DNA of 64,000 bases from Brachypodium distachyon (Eukaryota; Streptophyta; Magnoliopsida; Poales; Poaceae). Below, piece after piece: positions 35,658 through 47,127 of this stretch. The translations under genes and the position numbers were made by a program. Position 1 is the first letter of the stretch. The number at the start of each line of letters is the position of its first letter. Below the pieces are notes generated by a model. That model was given only the letters and a program-made list of their open reading frames with translations. It did no database searches and was not told the DNA's origin. The DNA lies in assembly GCF_000005505.3 (NCBI RefSeq), contig NC_016134.3, forward strand, positions 24,503,584-24,567,583, written 5' to 3'.

Positions 35658-38446
35658 GCGCCCCCCACCACCAGGAAGGGGAAGGAGGTCCAAACCTCGA
35701 GGAGGCCAGCGACCAGCAAGACCGAGGCGGCCATCAAAGCGGCCGCCGCCAGGGACCAAAAGAGGCGGGAGATGCGCGCCACAGTCGCCTTCTTCCGCCC
35801 GGCTATAACGGCGAGGCGCTGGGGAAGCTCCGGCACGCCGTCGCCTCAAGCTTCAACGAGCACGGGGAGATGCAGATCTTCCCGGCAGGCGTCGAGCACC
35901 AGGACAACGATTTCCGGGTGTTCGCACGTTTCCTCCTATGCGGCATGGTGCCGCCCTTCTCTCTGTTCCTCCACGCGCTGATGAAGTCTTATCAGTTGCG
36001 GGTGGCGCAGCTCCACCCCACCTCGCTCTTCCTCCTCGCCACCTTTTCAGTTCCTCTGCGAGGCGTTCGTGGGGGTGATGCCGTTGGTGGGGCTCTTCCG
36101 CCATTACTTCTACCCGCGCATCGACAACGCAAAGGCGATGTTGTCAGATGAAGTCTGAGTTCATCGTCCGGTCGGGGAAGAAGATTGAAAAAGAGTGGCG
36201 GGCCGACTGGTGCTGGGTCCGGGTGGAGGACCCCCAGGAGTTCATCCAGCCGCCGACGGAGTTGCCGGTACCCCAGAACGGCTGGCAGGATAGATACCAC
36301 CGCAACGCCGACCTCCTCCCCATCGTGGAGAAGATCAAGGCGTTGCGGCTAGCAGGGCTTACCGATGTCGACGTCGCGCGCACCTTCGTCCATCAGCGCA
36401 TAGCCCCGCTGCAGCTACGTTCCCGGCCTGCGTGGATGTACACGGGCTCCGGGGACAGGACACACCTCCAGGCGGACGGCATGGACTTGGAGTCCCTTAG
36501 GACATGGGTGAGGGGGATCTCCGGTGAGATCTTCCAATCGACGGAGTTCCCGCTGGGGGTTTCCACTCTCCACGCTGGCGTCAAGGCGCTCAACGACATC
36601 GTCGGCGCCTTCCCGCCCTGCAATGAGTGGGGGCTGATGGACGACACCCCCACCCGGGTCCCGCACGCTCCCCCGCAGGCATCCCGCGGGAAGCAGGTGC
36701 TCGAGGAGAGCGAGGGCGGGTCCGAGCCCAGCTGGCCCTCCCTCTGGTCGCTGGACGACGAGGCGGGCCAGTTGGCCGTGTCCCCGGAAGTCGTCGCCGT
36801 GGATGACAACGACGAGGAAAGCAGCGACAGCGCGCCCTTGATCGTAAGAAGATCGAGGGCGTTCGCAGGGGCCGCAGCCGTCTCCTCAACGACAACGTCC
36901 GCTCCGGCAGCGGCCACCGACCTGGCGGTGGCGGCAGCTCCCGGGGTGCCCGTCGGGACCCCGACGGCATCCGCGGCAACAGGGGCTGCGAGTGCCTCGG
37001 CGGCGGCCGCCAGCTCCGCGGCGGGAACCGGTCCCGGGGTGCCCGCCGGTACCCCGGCAACGCCAGCACCTGCGGGGGTCACCGGTGCCCCGGCGACGGC
37101 CTCTGCGAGCTTGGCGCCCGGCGCCACGGCGGCATCGCCATCGACACTCGGAGCTCTCTGGGTCACGACGACACCGCGGGTGCCCACGGCGCCGCCCGGT
37201 CGGGGGGTCTTCCGGGGCTTCGCGCTCCGGCGCGACCCCCCGAAGTCCTCCTCGCCGGCGGGCGCCAGCAAGAGGGCGAGGAGCGATTCCCCGCCCGGCA
37301 CGCCAAGCAAGAGGACGCGCGCCGACGCCGGTGGCACCGCCAACCCCACGGCCGCGGGGGTCCGCAGCGGCGCGGGCGTGTCCTTTGGCAACCCAGCCCC
37401 GACAGATGCAGGGCCGGCACCGGGTATGTCTTCGTTGATTCCCTGCAACTGCAATTCCTGTTAGCCAAACTCACGAACATACCTTCTCTTTCTGCAGCAA
37501 GCAGCAGCTTGCCCGCGGCGAGACGCTTGGACGCTCCCGCTGGCGCAGGCGAGGTAGGGGAGGCTGCCCCGGCAAGCCCGACGGCTGCACAAGGTAACCG
37601 CCCCGGTCGCCCTTGTTCGCCTTCGATAGCACCAGCCATCGCCGACCCTCATGCTTCTTCATGGTTGCAGGCACAAGTGCGCCCGCGCCCAGAACAGGTG
37701 CGGCGGTGGTTGACCCCGACTCGGTCTTCGAGGTCGCGGGGAAGGACGGCAAGGCCCCCGGGAGCAAGTTAGCGATCCCGCGCCTAGCCCTACTTCGGCA
37801 GCAGGGGCTTCATCATCCTCGAGGGCTCTCCCGGCTGCGCAAGGAGTCGCATCTCGCCGAAGAGGAGGCGCGGCTGGCCCGGCAAGCCCTGGAGGCTGCC
37901 CGGGAGCCGGTAGTCCCGGAGGCCGAGCTCCGTCGGCAACTGGAGGTCCAGCGCGCAGAGCTCCAGCGAAGGCTTGACACGATGGCGGCAACTCTCGAAG
38001 CGTCCCGGAAGGAGCATGCCGAGGTGCTCGCGACGGCCCAGGCATGGCTGGATGAGAAGAGGGAGCTGATCGCCAACTACCGCAGCGAAATCCAAGGCCT
38101 CCGCGTCCTGCTGGAGGTGCAAGTCAAGGCTGCCGAGGACGCGGCGAGAGCGGCGGCTCAGCACGAGGCTGAGCTCACCTCCGCCAAAGGCAGAGCGGCC
38201 GGGCTTGAGGACGAGTTGGCCGCCGTCCGGGAAGAGCTCGCCAAGGCCGGCAAGGCCAGCGCAGCCCAGGCCTTAGAGCTTGCGAAGCTGGAGGGCCGCG
38301 TGAGCAAGGCCAAGAAGGCCGCACAAGATGCCCGACTCCATCACGGCACGCTGATCGGGCAGCGGCAGCTCGAGACGGAGAAGCTGACGAAGCGGCCTCT
38401 ACGGCGACCCTCGCCCAGGAGCCGCCCACTTGAGGAAACGCGGTAG
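35658..38446 (+). pseudogene. Antisense ORF (aORF) of Tat element, spliced, PF04195-like
   Basis: Runs opposite to gag-pol between pol and the 3' LTR, with a TATA-like CTAAATAGGG near 35,440. Exon 1 35,658-37,423, intron 37,424-37,497 (GTATGT...CTGCAG), exon 2 37,498-37,593, intron 37,594-37,670 (GTAACC...TTGCAG), exon 3 37,671-38,446; both introns are phase 1 and join open frames. Exon 1 has a conserved block (FARFLLCGMVPPFSLFLHAL) resembling the 'putative gypsy-type transposon' family PF04195, then an Ala/Pro/Gly-rich linker. Exon 3 is a long coiled coil (about 37,840-38,340). This copy is broken: ATC replaces the start ATG, one base is lost near 35,799, one is gained near 36,043, and 26 bp are missing near 36,147. 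The function of the family is unknown. Confidence 0.75.
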
Positions 38447-38447
38447 G

Positions 38448-38507
38448 GGCACAACAGCAGTGCACCCGTCGGCGCAGGACGCGGATGGCATGCACTCCCA
38501 TCGTGCC
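38448..38507 (-). repeat. Hairpin repeat in Tat element (-)
   Basis: The stem GGCACAACAGCAGTGCA (38,448-38,464) with TGCACTCCCATCGTGCC (38,491-38,507) is the minus-strand counterpart of H2 at 32,159-32,218. A second hairpin of the series follows toward 38,610. The TATA box CTTTTATA (38,684-38,691, minus strand TATAAAAG) lies just upstream in the sense of the element. The aORF ends next to this array. Confidence 0.7.
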
Positions 38508-39455
38508 TCTATGGCGTCCCTCGGGGCGGGCTCGATGGGGCGATGCAGCAGGGGCGCGATGGCAGCGCACCTGCCAGCGCTAGGCGTCGGCAGGAAGCAC
38601 CACCTCCGCGCCTCCGTGGCACCACCCGCCTTAACAGCCCCGAACCCGGCTTCGCTCTGAGCCGTTCCATGGTTGGGGCGCGCCTTTTATAGGCGCGGGA
38701 GGGGGGTTTGCCACCGCGCACGACGGACCCGCGCAGCGCCGTGGCGCCCTTCCCTCGAACGCGGCACAGTTTCCGCCGCCAGGTTTACCAGGCAACCGTG
38801 GCACACGTGGCGGCAACCTGTCACCTCAGAAGCCTCGGAGTGCGGTGAGCCCCTTGTGTTGCGGTCCTCCCGCACCACAAGGCACCGGTGTATGGTGCGA
38901 CCCGTGGGCAGCTCACGGGCACCACGGTGTACAAGATTCCACCCTTCCCTGCAGGTTAGACTCCTACCAGGCCCGAGGTGCTGCAAAACATTTCGAAACT
39001 TACGAAAACAAGCAACACAAGTAAATCAGATAAATCCCTCCTGCTTCCCAGCCCCCAGGCACAAAGGGGTTGATGCCAAACTTGGCATGTCCCGTGCCGG
39101 AACGATCCGGCAACGGGCTTACGTTTCGAGGCCGCAACAGCCCCCCGCTCACAACCAAGTATGGAAAGACACCTTTGTGCACTTAAAGCAGGAAATAGAA
39201 TAAAAAACACGCGAATAAACAAGGCAAATCCAAAGGTCAGGGGCGAAACACTTATCTTTATTCACGATTAACTAGCGGTTTACACACGGGGGCTGCCCGG
39301 TTACACTAGTTCGAGAGGTATGCATCGGAGGCATCACCAGAGGGTCGGGCTCCGCCGCTTCACGGGTAGAACTTGCGCAAGTGCTCAATATTCCAGCTAT
39401 TGGGCACCGGCAAGCCGTCTTCGGTTTCCAGGCGGACGGCCCCCGGCCTGGTTAC

Positions 39456-42400
39456 CTACACTACCCGTAAGGGCCCCTCCCATTTCAGAGTCAACTTGTT
39501 CTCGGCCTTCGTTCCTTGTATCCGGCGCAGGACAAGGTCTCCGTTCTCGAGCCCCCGGGGACGAACTCGTCTGTCGTGATAACAACGGAGTCCCTGCTGG
39601 TAGCGCGCGGCTCGCACAGCAGCCCAGCATCGAAGCTCTTCGATGAAGTTTAGATCCTCGACCCTTTGCTCGTGTTGGCTGGTGTCGCCGTACGCGCGTA
39701 CTCGGGGAGATCCGTACTTGAGCTCGAGGGGCAGCACCGCTTCTGCCCCGTAGACAAGGGCGAAAGGAGTTTCGCCCGTTGCCCGACTAGGTGTGGTCCG
39801 GATGGACCAGAGCACGTGCTGGAGTTGTTCGATCCAGTGCTTCCCGTGGCCTTTGAGCTTGTCAAAGGTTCTCGTCTTGAGCCCCCACAGAACCTCTGCG
39901 TTGGCTCGCTCCGCCTGTCCGTGGCTCCTCGGATGAGCGACGGACGCGAAGCGCAGCTTAATGCCCATGTCTTCGCAGTAGGCTTGAAACGCCGCGCTCG
40001 TGAATTGCGTGCCGTTATCGGTGATGATGCTGTTCGGAACACCAAACCTGCACACAATGCCCTTGAAGAACTTGATGGCCGCCTGGGCGGTCACCTTCCG
40101 CACTGGTTCCACCTCCACCCATTTGGAGAACTTGTCGATGGCCACGAACAAGTATTCGTAACCGCCAACCGCCCTTGGTAGCTTGCCGACGATGTCCAGT
40201 CCCCAGACCGCGAACGGCCATGAGGACGGGATGACATGCAGGGCCTGGGCTGGTTGGTTGCTCTTCTTTGAGTGGAACAGGCAAGCCTCGCACGTCCTCA
40301 CCAGCCGCTCTGCGTCGGCCAGGGCCGTGGGCCAGTAGAAGCCATGCCGGAAAGCCTTGCCGGCTAGAGCCCGGGAGGCCACATGGTGTGAACATGTGCC
40401 TCGATGTATGTCCTCCAACAGTGCGCACCCTTCTTCCTGCGGCACGCAGATGAGTTTGACACCATTCGCACGCCTGCGGTAGATGCTACCATCTACCCCA
40501 GTGTACATCTTGGCTTGCCGCGCTACACGGTCCGCGGCGACGTCATCTTCCGGGAGAGCCTCCCCTTTCAGATAGCGGGCAATTTCTTCCGCCCAGGGGG
40601 GAATCTCCCTGCCAACGCATGCCGCCATATCAGCGGCATGGACCACTGCTGCGGCAGGGGTTCCTTCGGGTGCCGGAGGGGCGTCCCCGGCAGCCGGCTG
40701 GGGGGCGACTGAAGGAGCCACTTGCTTCTGACAGAACACCCCTGCCGGAGGCTTCCGGCGCTCTGCTGCCATCTTGGCCAGCTCGTCTGCAGTGAAGTTA
40801 TCCTTCCGCTTGACGTGCTCGAAGCGCAAACCCTTGAACTTTTGTTCCAGCTTGCGGACCTCCTCCATGTATGGCGCCATTTGAGGGCAATCGTAGTCCT
40901 TGTTCACATGGTTGATCACGAGCTGGGAATCGCCGCGAACAACCAGGCGCTTAATGTCGAGGGCGACCGCTGCCCGCAACCCGGCAAGCAGGCCCTCGTA
41001 CTCCGCCGTGTTGTTGGTGGAGTTAGCGAAGTCGAGTTGAACAGCGAACCGCAACTGGTCCCCTGTTGGTGACTCGATGATGACCCCGGCCCCCGCTCCC
41101 TGGAGACTGAACGCACCGTCGAAGTAGAGGACCCAGTGGCCCTCGTCCAACTTGCCGGGAAGGCCGGTCTCCGACTCACTTTCTTCTACGCCCGTGGACG
41201 TCCACTCCGCGACAAAGTCCGCCAGGGCCGTGCTCTTGATGCTTTTGGAGTTGGCGAAGTGGAGGTCAAACTCCGACAACTCCATCCTCCATTCGGCCAC
41301 CCTCCCGGTGGCTCTTCACGGTTGGTGAGGGCTCGCTCGAGGCAGAACCCGGACACCACCGTGACGCGGTGCGCCTGAAAGTAGTGGCGCAGCTTGCGGG
41401 ACGCAAGGAGAATCCCTAGAAGGAGCTTCTGTACTTGCGGGTACCTCGTCCGCGCGTCGCGCAGCACCGTACTAACGAAGTACACCGGGCGCTGCCCCAA
41501 CCGCTTCCGCGGCGCCGAGGTTGCCGGCTCGGGGGCGGTCCCCGGGTCGGAGGCGGTTGCCGGAGGCTGCTCCGCCCCCTGCCCCGCAGCCCCAGTCCCC
41601 GGGACGTCTTCCTCCCTCTCGGCAATCAGCACCGAGCTGACCACCTAGTCAGTCGCCGCTAAGTAGAGTAGCAGCGGCTCGCCCAACTTGGGGGCGACGA
41701 GGATGGGCGGTGACCTCAGGTATTGCTTGAGTTCCTGGAGCGCCGCCTCGGCCTCGGGAGTCCAGTCGACTGGACCCTTCTTCTTCATTACCCGGAAGAA
41801 AGGCAAGGCACGCTCGCCCAGCCTGGAGATGAAGCGTCCCAGCGCGGCAACACAGGCATTGAGGCGCTGGACATCTTTCACCTTGCGGGGGGCCTCTATC
41901 TTCTCGATGTCTTCTATCTTGGTCGGATTGACCTGTATCCCCCGGTGTGAAACCAAGAAACCCAGAAGCTGCCCCAAGTTGACACCGAAGGTGCACTTAT
42001 CAGGGTTCAGCTTGAGCTTGATCCTGCGGACTTTGTCAAACGTCTCCCGCAGGTCATCAACCAGCGAGTCCCTACGCTTCGATTTGATGACGATGTCATC
42101 CATGTAGGCGTCCGTGTTGCGGCCTAGCTGGGGCCCTAAACATTCGCGCAGGGCGCGCTGGAATGTGGAGCCCGCATTCTTCAACTTGAAAGGCATGCAT
42201 GTATAGCAATAGCAGCCGACCGGGGTGATAAATGCTGTCTTTTCTTCATCCTCGACCGCCATCTTGACTTGATGGTAGCCGGAGAAAGCATCTAGAAAAC
42301 TCAGCAAGTCACAACCAGCGTTAGAATCAACTATCTGGTCGATACGAGGTACAGAGAAGGGATCCTTGGGGCATGCACGATTAAGATCGGTAAAATCTAC

Positions 42401-42690
42401 GCACATGCGAAGCTTATTCCCTGCTTTGGCAGTACTACAGGGTTAGCCAGCCAAGTGGGGTACAAAACTTCCCTGATCGCCCCGGCAGCCCCGAGCTTGC
42501 CCACCTCTTGCTTGATGAAATCTTTCCGCTCTTGTGCTTGCCGCCGGATCTTCTGCTTGACGGGGTGCGCCTCCGGGCGCATCGCGAGCCGATGCTTAAT
42601 CACCTCCCTAGGGACTCCGGGAAGGTCCAACGGTTGCCAGGCAAACACGTCGGCGTTATCCCGGAGGAAGGTGATGAGAGCGCTTTCCTA
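39456..42690 (-). pseudogene. Tat polymerase: RT, RNase H, second RNase H, integrase
   Basis: Reverse transcriptase spans 42,648-41,645, with DFTDLNRACPKD, the catalytic AYMDDIVIKS and the primer-grip region LGFLVSHRG. The RNase H tail lies at 41,644-41,310. A second, archaeal-type RNase H (41,200-40,740) has DGAFS, NNTAEYEGL, RGDSQLVIN and DNFTADEL, giving the D-E-D-D set. Integrase (40,480-39,600) has the HHVAS...CEAC zinc region, WGLDIVGKLP, DNGTQF and a C-terminal Glu in HGQAERAN. Disruptions: a TAG at about 42,690, a frame change near 42,400, a TAG after LYLAATD (41,645) and a frame change near 41,310. It made cDNA and integrated it; now dead. Confidence 0.9.
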
Positions 42691-43480
42691 TTCGGCGGTC
42701 AGGTTCGCACCGACGGTAACGGTGCGCTCCTTGTCGCCGGTTTGGAGGGGCAGCTTCTTCACTTTGGCGGTCTCCTCCCGGAGCCCCTGCCCCTTGCCGG
42801 GGCGCGAGCTTGAGATTTCGCCTCCCACGGCAAGCCCTTGCGGGGTGGCGCGGGCCTTCTTCGTTGCCGGGGCATCACCCGGCAAGGCATCGTCCTCGAC
42901 AACACCCTCGTCGCCGGCGTCCGCTGCAGCAGCGGCCCGGACGACCTCGCCAACGCACCAACCTGCGTCTTTGAGCTCGCACCTGATGGAGAGGACTCCA
43001 TAGACGGACGGCATCTTCATCACACCATAGGCGCAATGCGTAGCCGCCATAAACTTGATCAGCGCCGGCCGACCAAGGATCCCGTTGCAGGGCAACGGGG
43101 TATGCGCCACGTCGAACACTATGTGCTCGGTCCCGAGACCCGAAGGTGACCGGCAGCATGATGCGTCCCAGCGGGCGCACGATCCCGGGGTTCACCCCCC
43201 GGAACGGTTCGGTGGGCTTCAGCTGCTCCATCGGCAGCTGGAGCTTTTCCACCAGCCTGGCGGATAGGAGGTTAAGCCCCGCTCAGTTGTCCACCAGCAC
43301 CTTGGTCACCGTCATATTGCTAATGATCGGCGAGACGACGAAGGGTATTACCCCGGAACACAACTGTTGCGTTGGGTGATCGTCGACGCTGAAGGTGATC
43401 GGCACGTGCGACCACCTCAGCGGCTGCTGCGGCTCCGCATCCGGCAACAGCGCGCACACGTCGCGGGTGAGGCGCTTCAC
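42691..43480 (-). pseudogene. Tat protease region
   Basis: Between gag and reverse transcriptase. The aspartic-protease signature is recognisable around VTKVLVDN, followed by an in-frame TGA (about 43,283-43,281) and then AGLNLLS-like text. A one-base frame change lies near 43,140 (before FDVAHTPLPCNGILGRP). Expected activity is Gag-Pol polyprotein cleavage; this copy cannot provide it. The downstream linker is Ala/Asp-rich. Confidence 0.75.
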
Positions 43481-43740
43481 CGTGGCGTGGGATGGGAGAG
43501 CATAAGCTCCCCCATGGATGCAGGCGACGCCGCGAGGCTCCTGGAAGCCCGGTTCGTCGCCGCCGGTATAGTCGGACTCACCCTGTCGCGTCCCCGAGGA
43601 GCGCGTTCCCGCCCAGCGAGGGGTTGGCCGCGCCCCCCTGGGGGTTCACCCCTGCCGGCACCACCGCCGGCCAGCCTCGGACCCGCTCTGGGGTCATTCA
43701 GGCAATCTCGGGAGAGATGCCCGATGTCACCACAATTGAA

Positions 43741-45377
43741 TCAGGCGCCGACGGTGCGGTGCTGCTCCCGCCGCCGCTTGATCCCCTTCAGGACGCGGCA
43801 GCTCTGCGCGTTGTGGGTGGAGTTGTTAAGGATAGGGCAGCGGGGCGCGTCGCCCTGCTTCCCGCTAGACTCTCCACCCGGCGAGGCCTTCTTCGCGGGC
43901 CTCACAACAGGAGCCCCCGAGTCCGCAGCGAGGACTTGGTTCCCGCTGCGCTTGCGGGAACCCTTCTTCTGCGAGCCCTCGCCAGGGCTCGCGGCAGCCT
44001 GGGCTGCCAGCTCGGGCGCTAGGCGCCCTTCCTCGGCCATGGCACACTTGTGCGCCAAGGCGTACATGTCCTGCGTCGTCCAGATTCGATGCGTGCTCAG
44101 CTTCTCGCGCATCTTGGGATCGTGGACGTTGATGGCGAAGGTGTTGATAATGGCGGCTACCTCCGCCTCCGGGATGGAATAGGAGAGGGTGGAGAAGTGG
44201 TTGAGGAAGGCACGCAACATCTCTCCCGGTTTTTGCACGATAGTGTGCAGCTCCGCCATGGTTCCCGGGCGCTTATAGCCGCCCTGGAAAGCGCTCACGA
44301 ACTGCTCGCGCAGATCTGCCCAAGTGGCGACGGACCCGGCGGGCAGGTTGAGCAACCAGGTTCGCGCTGATCCTTTCAGGACCATCGGGAACCAGTTCGC
44401 CCTGACCTTGTCATTGGTGCCGATGGCATGCATGCCCAACGTATAGGTCAGGAGAAAATCTTTGGGGTTCACGGTCCCGTCGTACGTACCAAGAGCAGGC
44501 GCTCGGAACTTATGGGGCCACGTCACCCGCCACAGCTCGCGCGTGAACGCGGTGCAGCCGTCCTCGGGGCCCATGGGAGCGTCTTCCTGCTCCTGGGGGC
44601 ACTCCACCTCGCGCGCCTACGCCGGCGCTCCAAGCGCTGGCGCAAATCGTCCTGCTGGCGGGCATTCAGGATGCCACGTGCATCGCCCCTCGGAACGGTG
44701 GGCGATGAGTTCGCGGACCCCTCCGGGCCCCCGTCCCCTTTGCCTCGCTGAGGAGGGGGAGGGTTCTCCTCCTGTCACGATGCGGGTGGCGCGTCTCCGC
44801 GCTCCAGGTTCTCCCCGTGGGCGGAGCCTACCAGGGCGCCCTCGCCTTGCGCAAATTGGCCGGCCAGGGCGAGAAGCGCTTCCAACTCCTCGCCCCACGT
44901 CTCGTGCGCCGGCGTGCCCTGCTGCGGCTCGTACCACACCATGACGCGCGCGGCGACGATGGGTTCAGCCGGGGTTCGCACGGGGGGCAGCCGGTTCCCT
45001 GAACGGCTGCTTCTCGCCCTAACCCTGGACGCCTCCGGGTGTGCAGGGTGTGAACCCCCAGGGGTGGCCCGTGATGCGGTATGCTCCTGATGTCGCTGCC
45101 GCGGGGCGTCCTCGGGCCGCGACTCAACCCGTAGGCTGGCCCGGGCGACGCCGTGCGTGCTCGCTCGACTGCCCCCGGCACTGGGGGCAGTCGGTCCCCT
45201 TGGCCGATTGTCGGCCGACGGTCGAGGGGGCGGCGGAGGCAGCTGCGTTTGCTGCACCCTCGAGGGCTCGGGGTTCTCTTGAGCCCCCGACTCAGGTCGC
45301 ACGTCGTGCAACCGCGGGTGAGCCGTTGGGGCCTCATGCGGGTCTATGCGGGAGTCACCAGCCCGCTTGGGGGGCAT
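43741..45377 (-). pseudogene. Tat gag
   Basis: The N-terminal part 45,377-44,775 (MPPKRAGDSRIDPHEAP..., Pro/Arg-rich) ends in TGA after PPAS, at the codon where the plus copy also has a stop. After a further frame change near 44,615 the capsid domain follows (44,607-43,741), of the Retrotrans_gag type: GTYDGTVNPKDFL, ANWFPMVLKGSARTWL, WADLREQFVSAFQG. A basic tail and a degenerate Cys/His motif (CPILNNSTHNAQSC) follow. Confidence 0.85.
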
Positions 45378-45487
45378 GGTGACTAGGCTCGTCGACGAAG
45401 AAGAGCGAAGCCGATGCCGATGGAATCTTCTGCTGCCGGCGATCTCCGGCGTTGTCCACTCCCGCGCCCCCTACCTGGCGCGCCCGA

Positions 45488-46460
45488 TGTCGTCGCTCGG
45501 TGCTTCGACACCGGGGGGCGTGCGGCCACGTCCCCCTTTTAGATTCGGTTGGGGCGTCTGGGGTGGAGACCCGGTGGTCGCCGGCACGGCGATGATGGCC
45601 CTAAGGGGTTGGTGAGACCAAGTGCTAAGGGTGCGCGCTAATACAAGAACAAGTGCACACACGTTTTTTACCCAGGTTCGGCCCACCCGGAGGTGTCAAA
45701 CCCTACGTCATGCCTGTCTGAACTGGTATTGATTGCGGATGAAACGTTTACAAGTCCCCGGGCCAGTTCCCTGGCTTCCTCTCAATGTCTAAGTACTCCT
45801 TACTGCTCTCTGCTTGCTGTCTACTGAAACCAACTGACCAACTCACTAAACTACCAACTGTCTAACCCCCTTGACCGTTGGCATGGGTCCTTCTTTTATA
45901 CACAAGGGGATGCCACATGTGCCACGGTGCATGAGCTACAGGTGTCCAACGGGGATGCACGCAAGTCTCCCCGGTGAGCTGGTGGCATGCATGGGTGCCA
46001 CCTCCGCTGCTAGGGGCCTAAGACCCTAGGTTAGGATTAGACAACCACTGTTCCTTGGATCGGACAGGTAACTACCCGTCGGTCGGCTCGTTTACTAAGC
46101 CGCGCGCCTTACTCCGTGCCTTGGTGGGACCATGCGTCCCGCGCTCGCCACGCGCCCGTGCGGCGCTGTCCACCGGGCCCCACGCGCGAGGCGGGGGCAC
46201 GCGCCCGGGAACCTCCAGTCCCCGCAAGTCGACCCCGGGAAGGACCCGGGCCCAGCGCACCTGGGAACCTCCTCCCGGGAAGCAGCTTCCCGGGAGGTGT
46301 CAAAGCGGGAATATTCCTCGAAGCCCCGCTAGCCCCTTTCGGGCTGGTAGCTTGCCGGGGAGCTCATAGACGCTCCCCGGGATGAGACCTTCCCGGGGAC
46401 CCGGGAGAGGGGGCCCACGCGTCGCGCAGCGGTGGTACCCCGGGTGCCACGGGTGCGGCA
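45488..46460 (-). repeat. Tat 5' LTR, complete
   Basis: A 973-bp LTR. On the minus strand it begins TGCCGCACCCGTGGCACC (46,460) and ends ...GAGCGACGACA (45,488). The TATA box lies at 45,900-45,893. It is followed by the conserved leader GGCGCGCCAGGTAG. It serves as reference for the truncated LTRs at 28,668, 34,737 and 47,128. Confidence 0.9.
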
Positions 46461-47127
46461 AAAACCCTAATGCATTATTTTTAATTACCAATGCTTAAGA
46501 TCAGTTGATGACCCAAATAAAATAAACCAAATCATGTCACATGCTTGCATTGCATCATAGCATACTTTATTTTTGTCATGATGTGAATTGTGTGTTTATG
46601 TGTGTGTGTATTGTTTGTATTTGAATAGTTTTCTCGGAGAGCGAACCTTGTGATTGTGACGATTGTTTGAACTCCAACTGCTACCAAGGCAAGTTCACTT
46701 TGATCATTATCCCATTACTGTTTGTTTTTTTAAAATACTTATGCATTAGAGTTGTTGTAGAAATGCATTGGTAGGACCATTACTCGTACTTATGCTAGCT
46801 ATGATTGACCTACTAGTTATAGGGTTACCTTTGCCATGAATCCTCCACCAATAGCCATCGTGATTAGTTTTGCTTAGCCATGCTATTTTGGTAAACGTGG
46901 GAGGGAATCTCAATCACTGTGAAATGATGATGTGGAGTGATTTTGGAAACTTGGCAAAACAACCCTAATGAACCATCCTGGGTGGACTGCTTTGAGATTT
47001 TGAGATGTTATGCGACGTCAGGTCCATTTCTATGGGTCCCTCTGAGTGGAGTCTCCGTGGATTCAGAGATGGATCGTCCGTGGACGTCTCTTCCATGGAT
47101 TCGGGGAGCGCTTGCGTCGCAAAATGT
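46461..47127 (+). mobile_element. Internal fragment of long LTR
   Basis: Related, in inverse orientation, to 6,870-7,260 of the solo LTR: shared blocks include 'aaggcaagttcactttgatca', 'acgtgggagggaa', 'tccatttctatgggtcc' and 'gcgtcgcaaa'. It lies between two Tat pieces and ends at the microhomology junction GGATGCCAC (47,128-47,136). No coding sequence. Confidence 0.65.

Larger units (their letters stand above)
34737..46460 (-). mobile_element. Near-complete Tat-lineage gypsy element (-)
   Basis: Minus-strand order: 5' LTR (46,460-45,488), leader with GGCGCGCCAGGTAG, gag, protease, reverse transcriptase, RNase H, second archaeal-type RNase H, integrase (to about 39,456), non-coding 3' part with TATA box and hairpins, an antisense spliced ORF (plus strand 35,658-38,446), polypurine tract CCCGGGGGCTAC (35,265-35,254) and 3' LTR (35,253-34,737, cut short). 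A dual RNase H plus an extra ORF between pol and 3' LTR defines the Tat/Retand-type lineage. Every coding part has stops or frameshifts. The two LTRs differ at about 5% of sites in the last 134 bp (by eye). No TSD, because the 3' LTR lacks its end. Confidence 0.88.

Noticed and set aside
36393..37454. 353-codon minus-strand frame opposite the Tat antisense ORF
   Set aside because: Ala/Pro/Gly-rich mirror of the GC-rich linker; the plus frame has the conserved block, splice sites and a homologous copy. The same holds for the 469-codon minus frame at 48,534-49,943.
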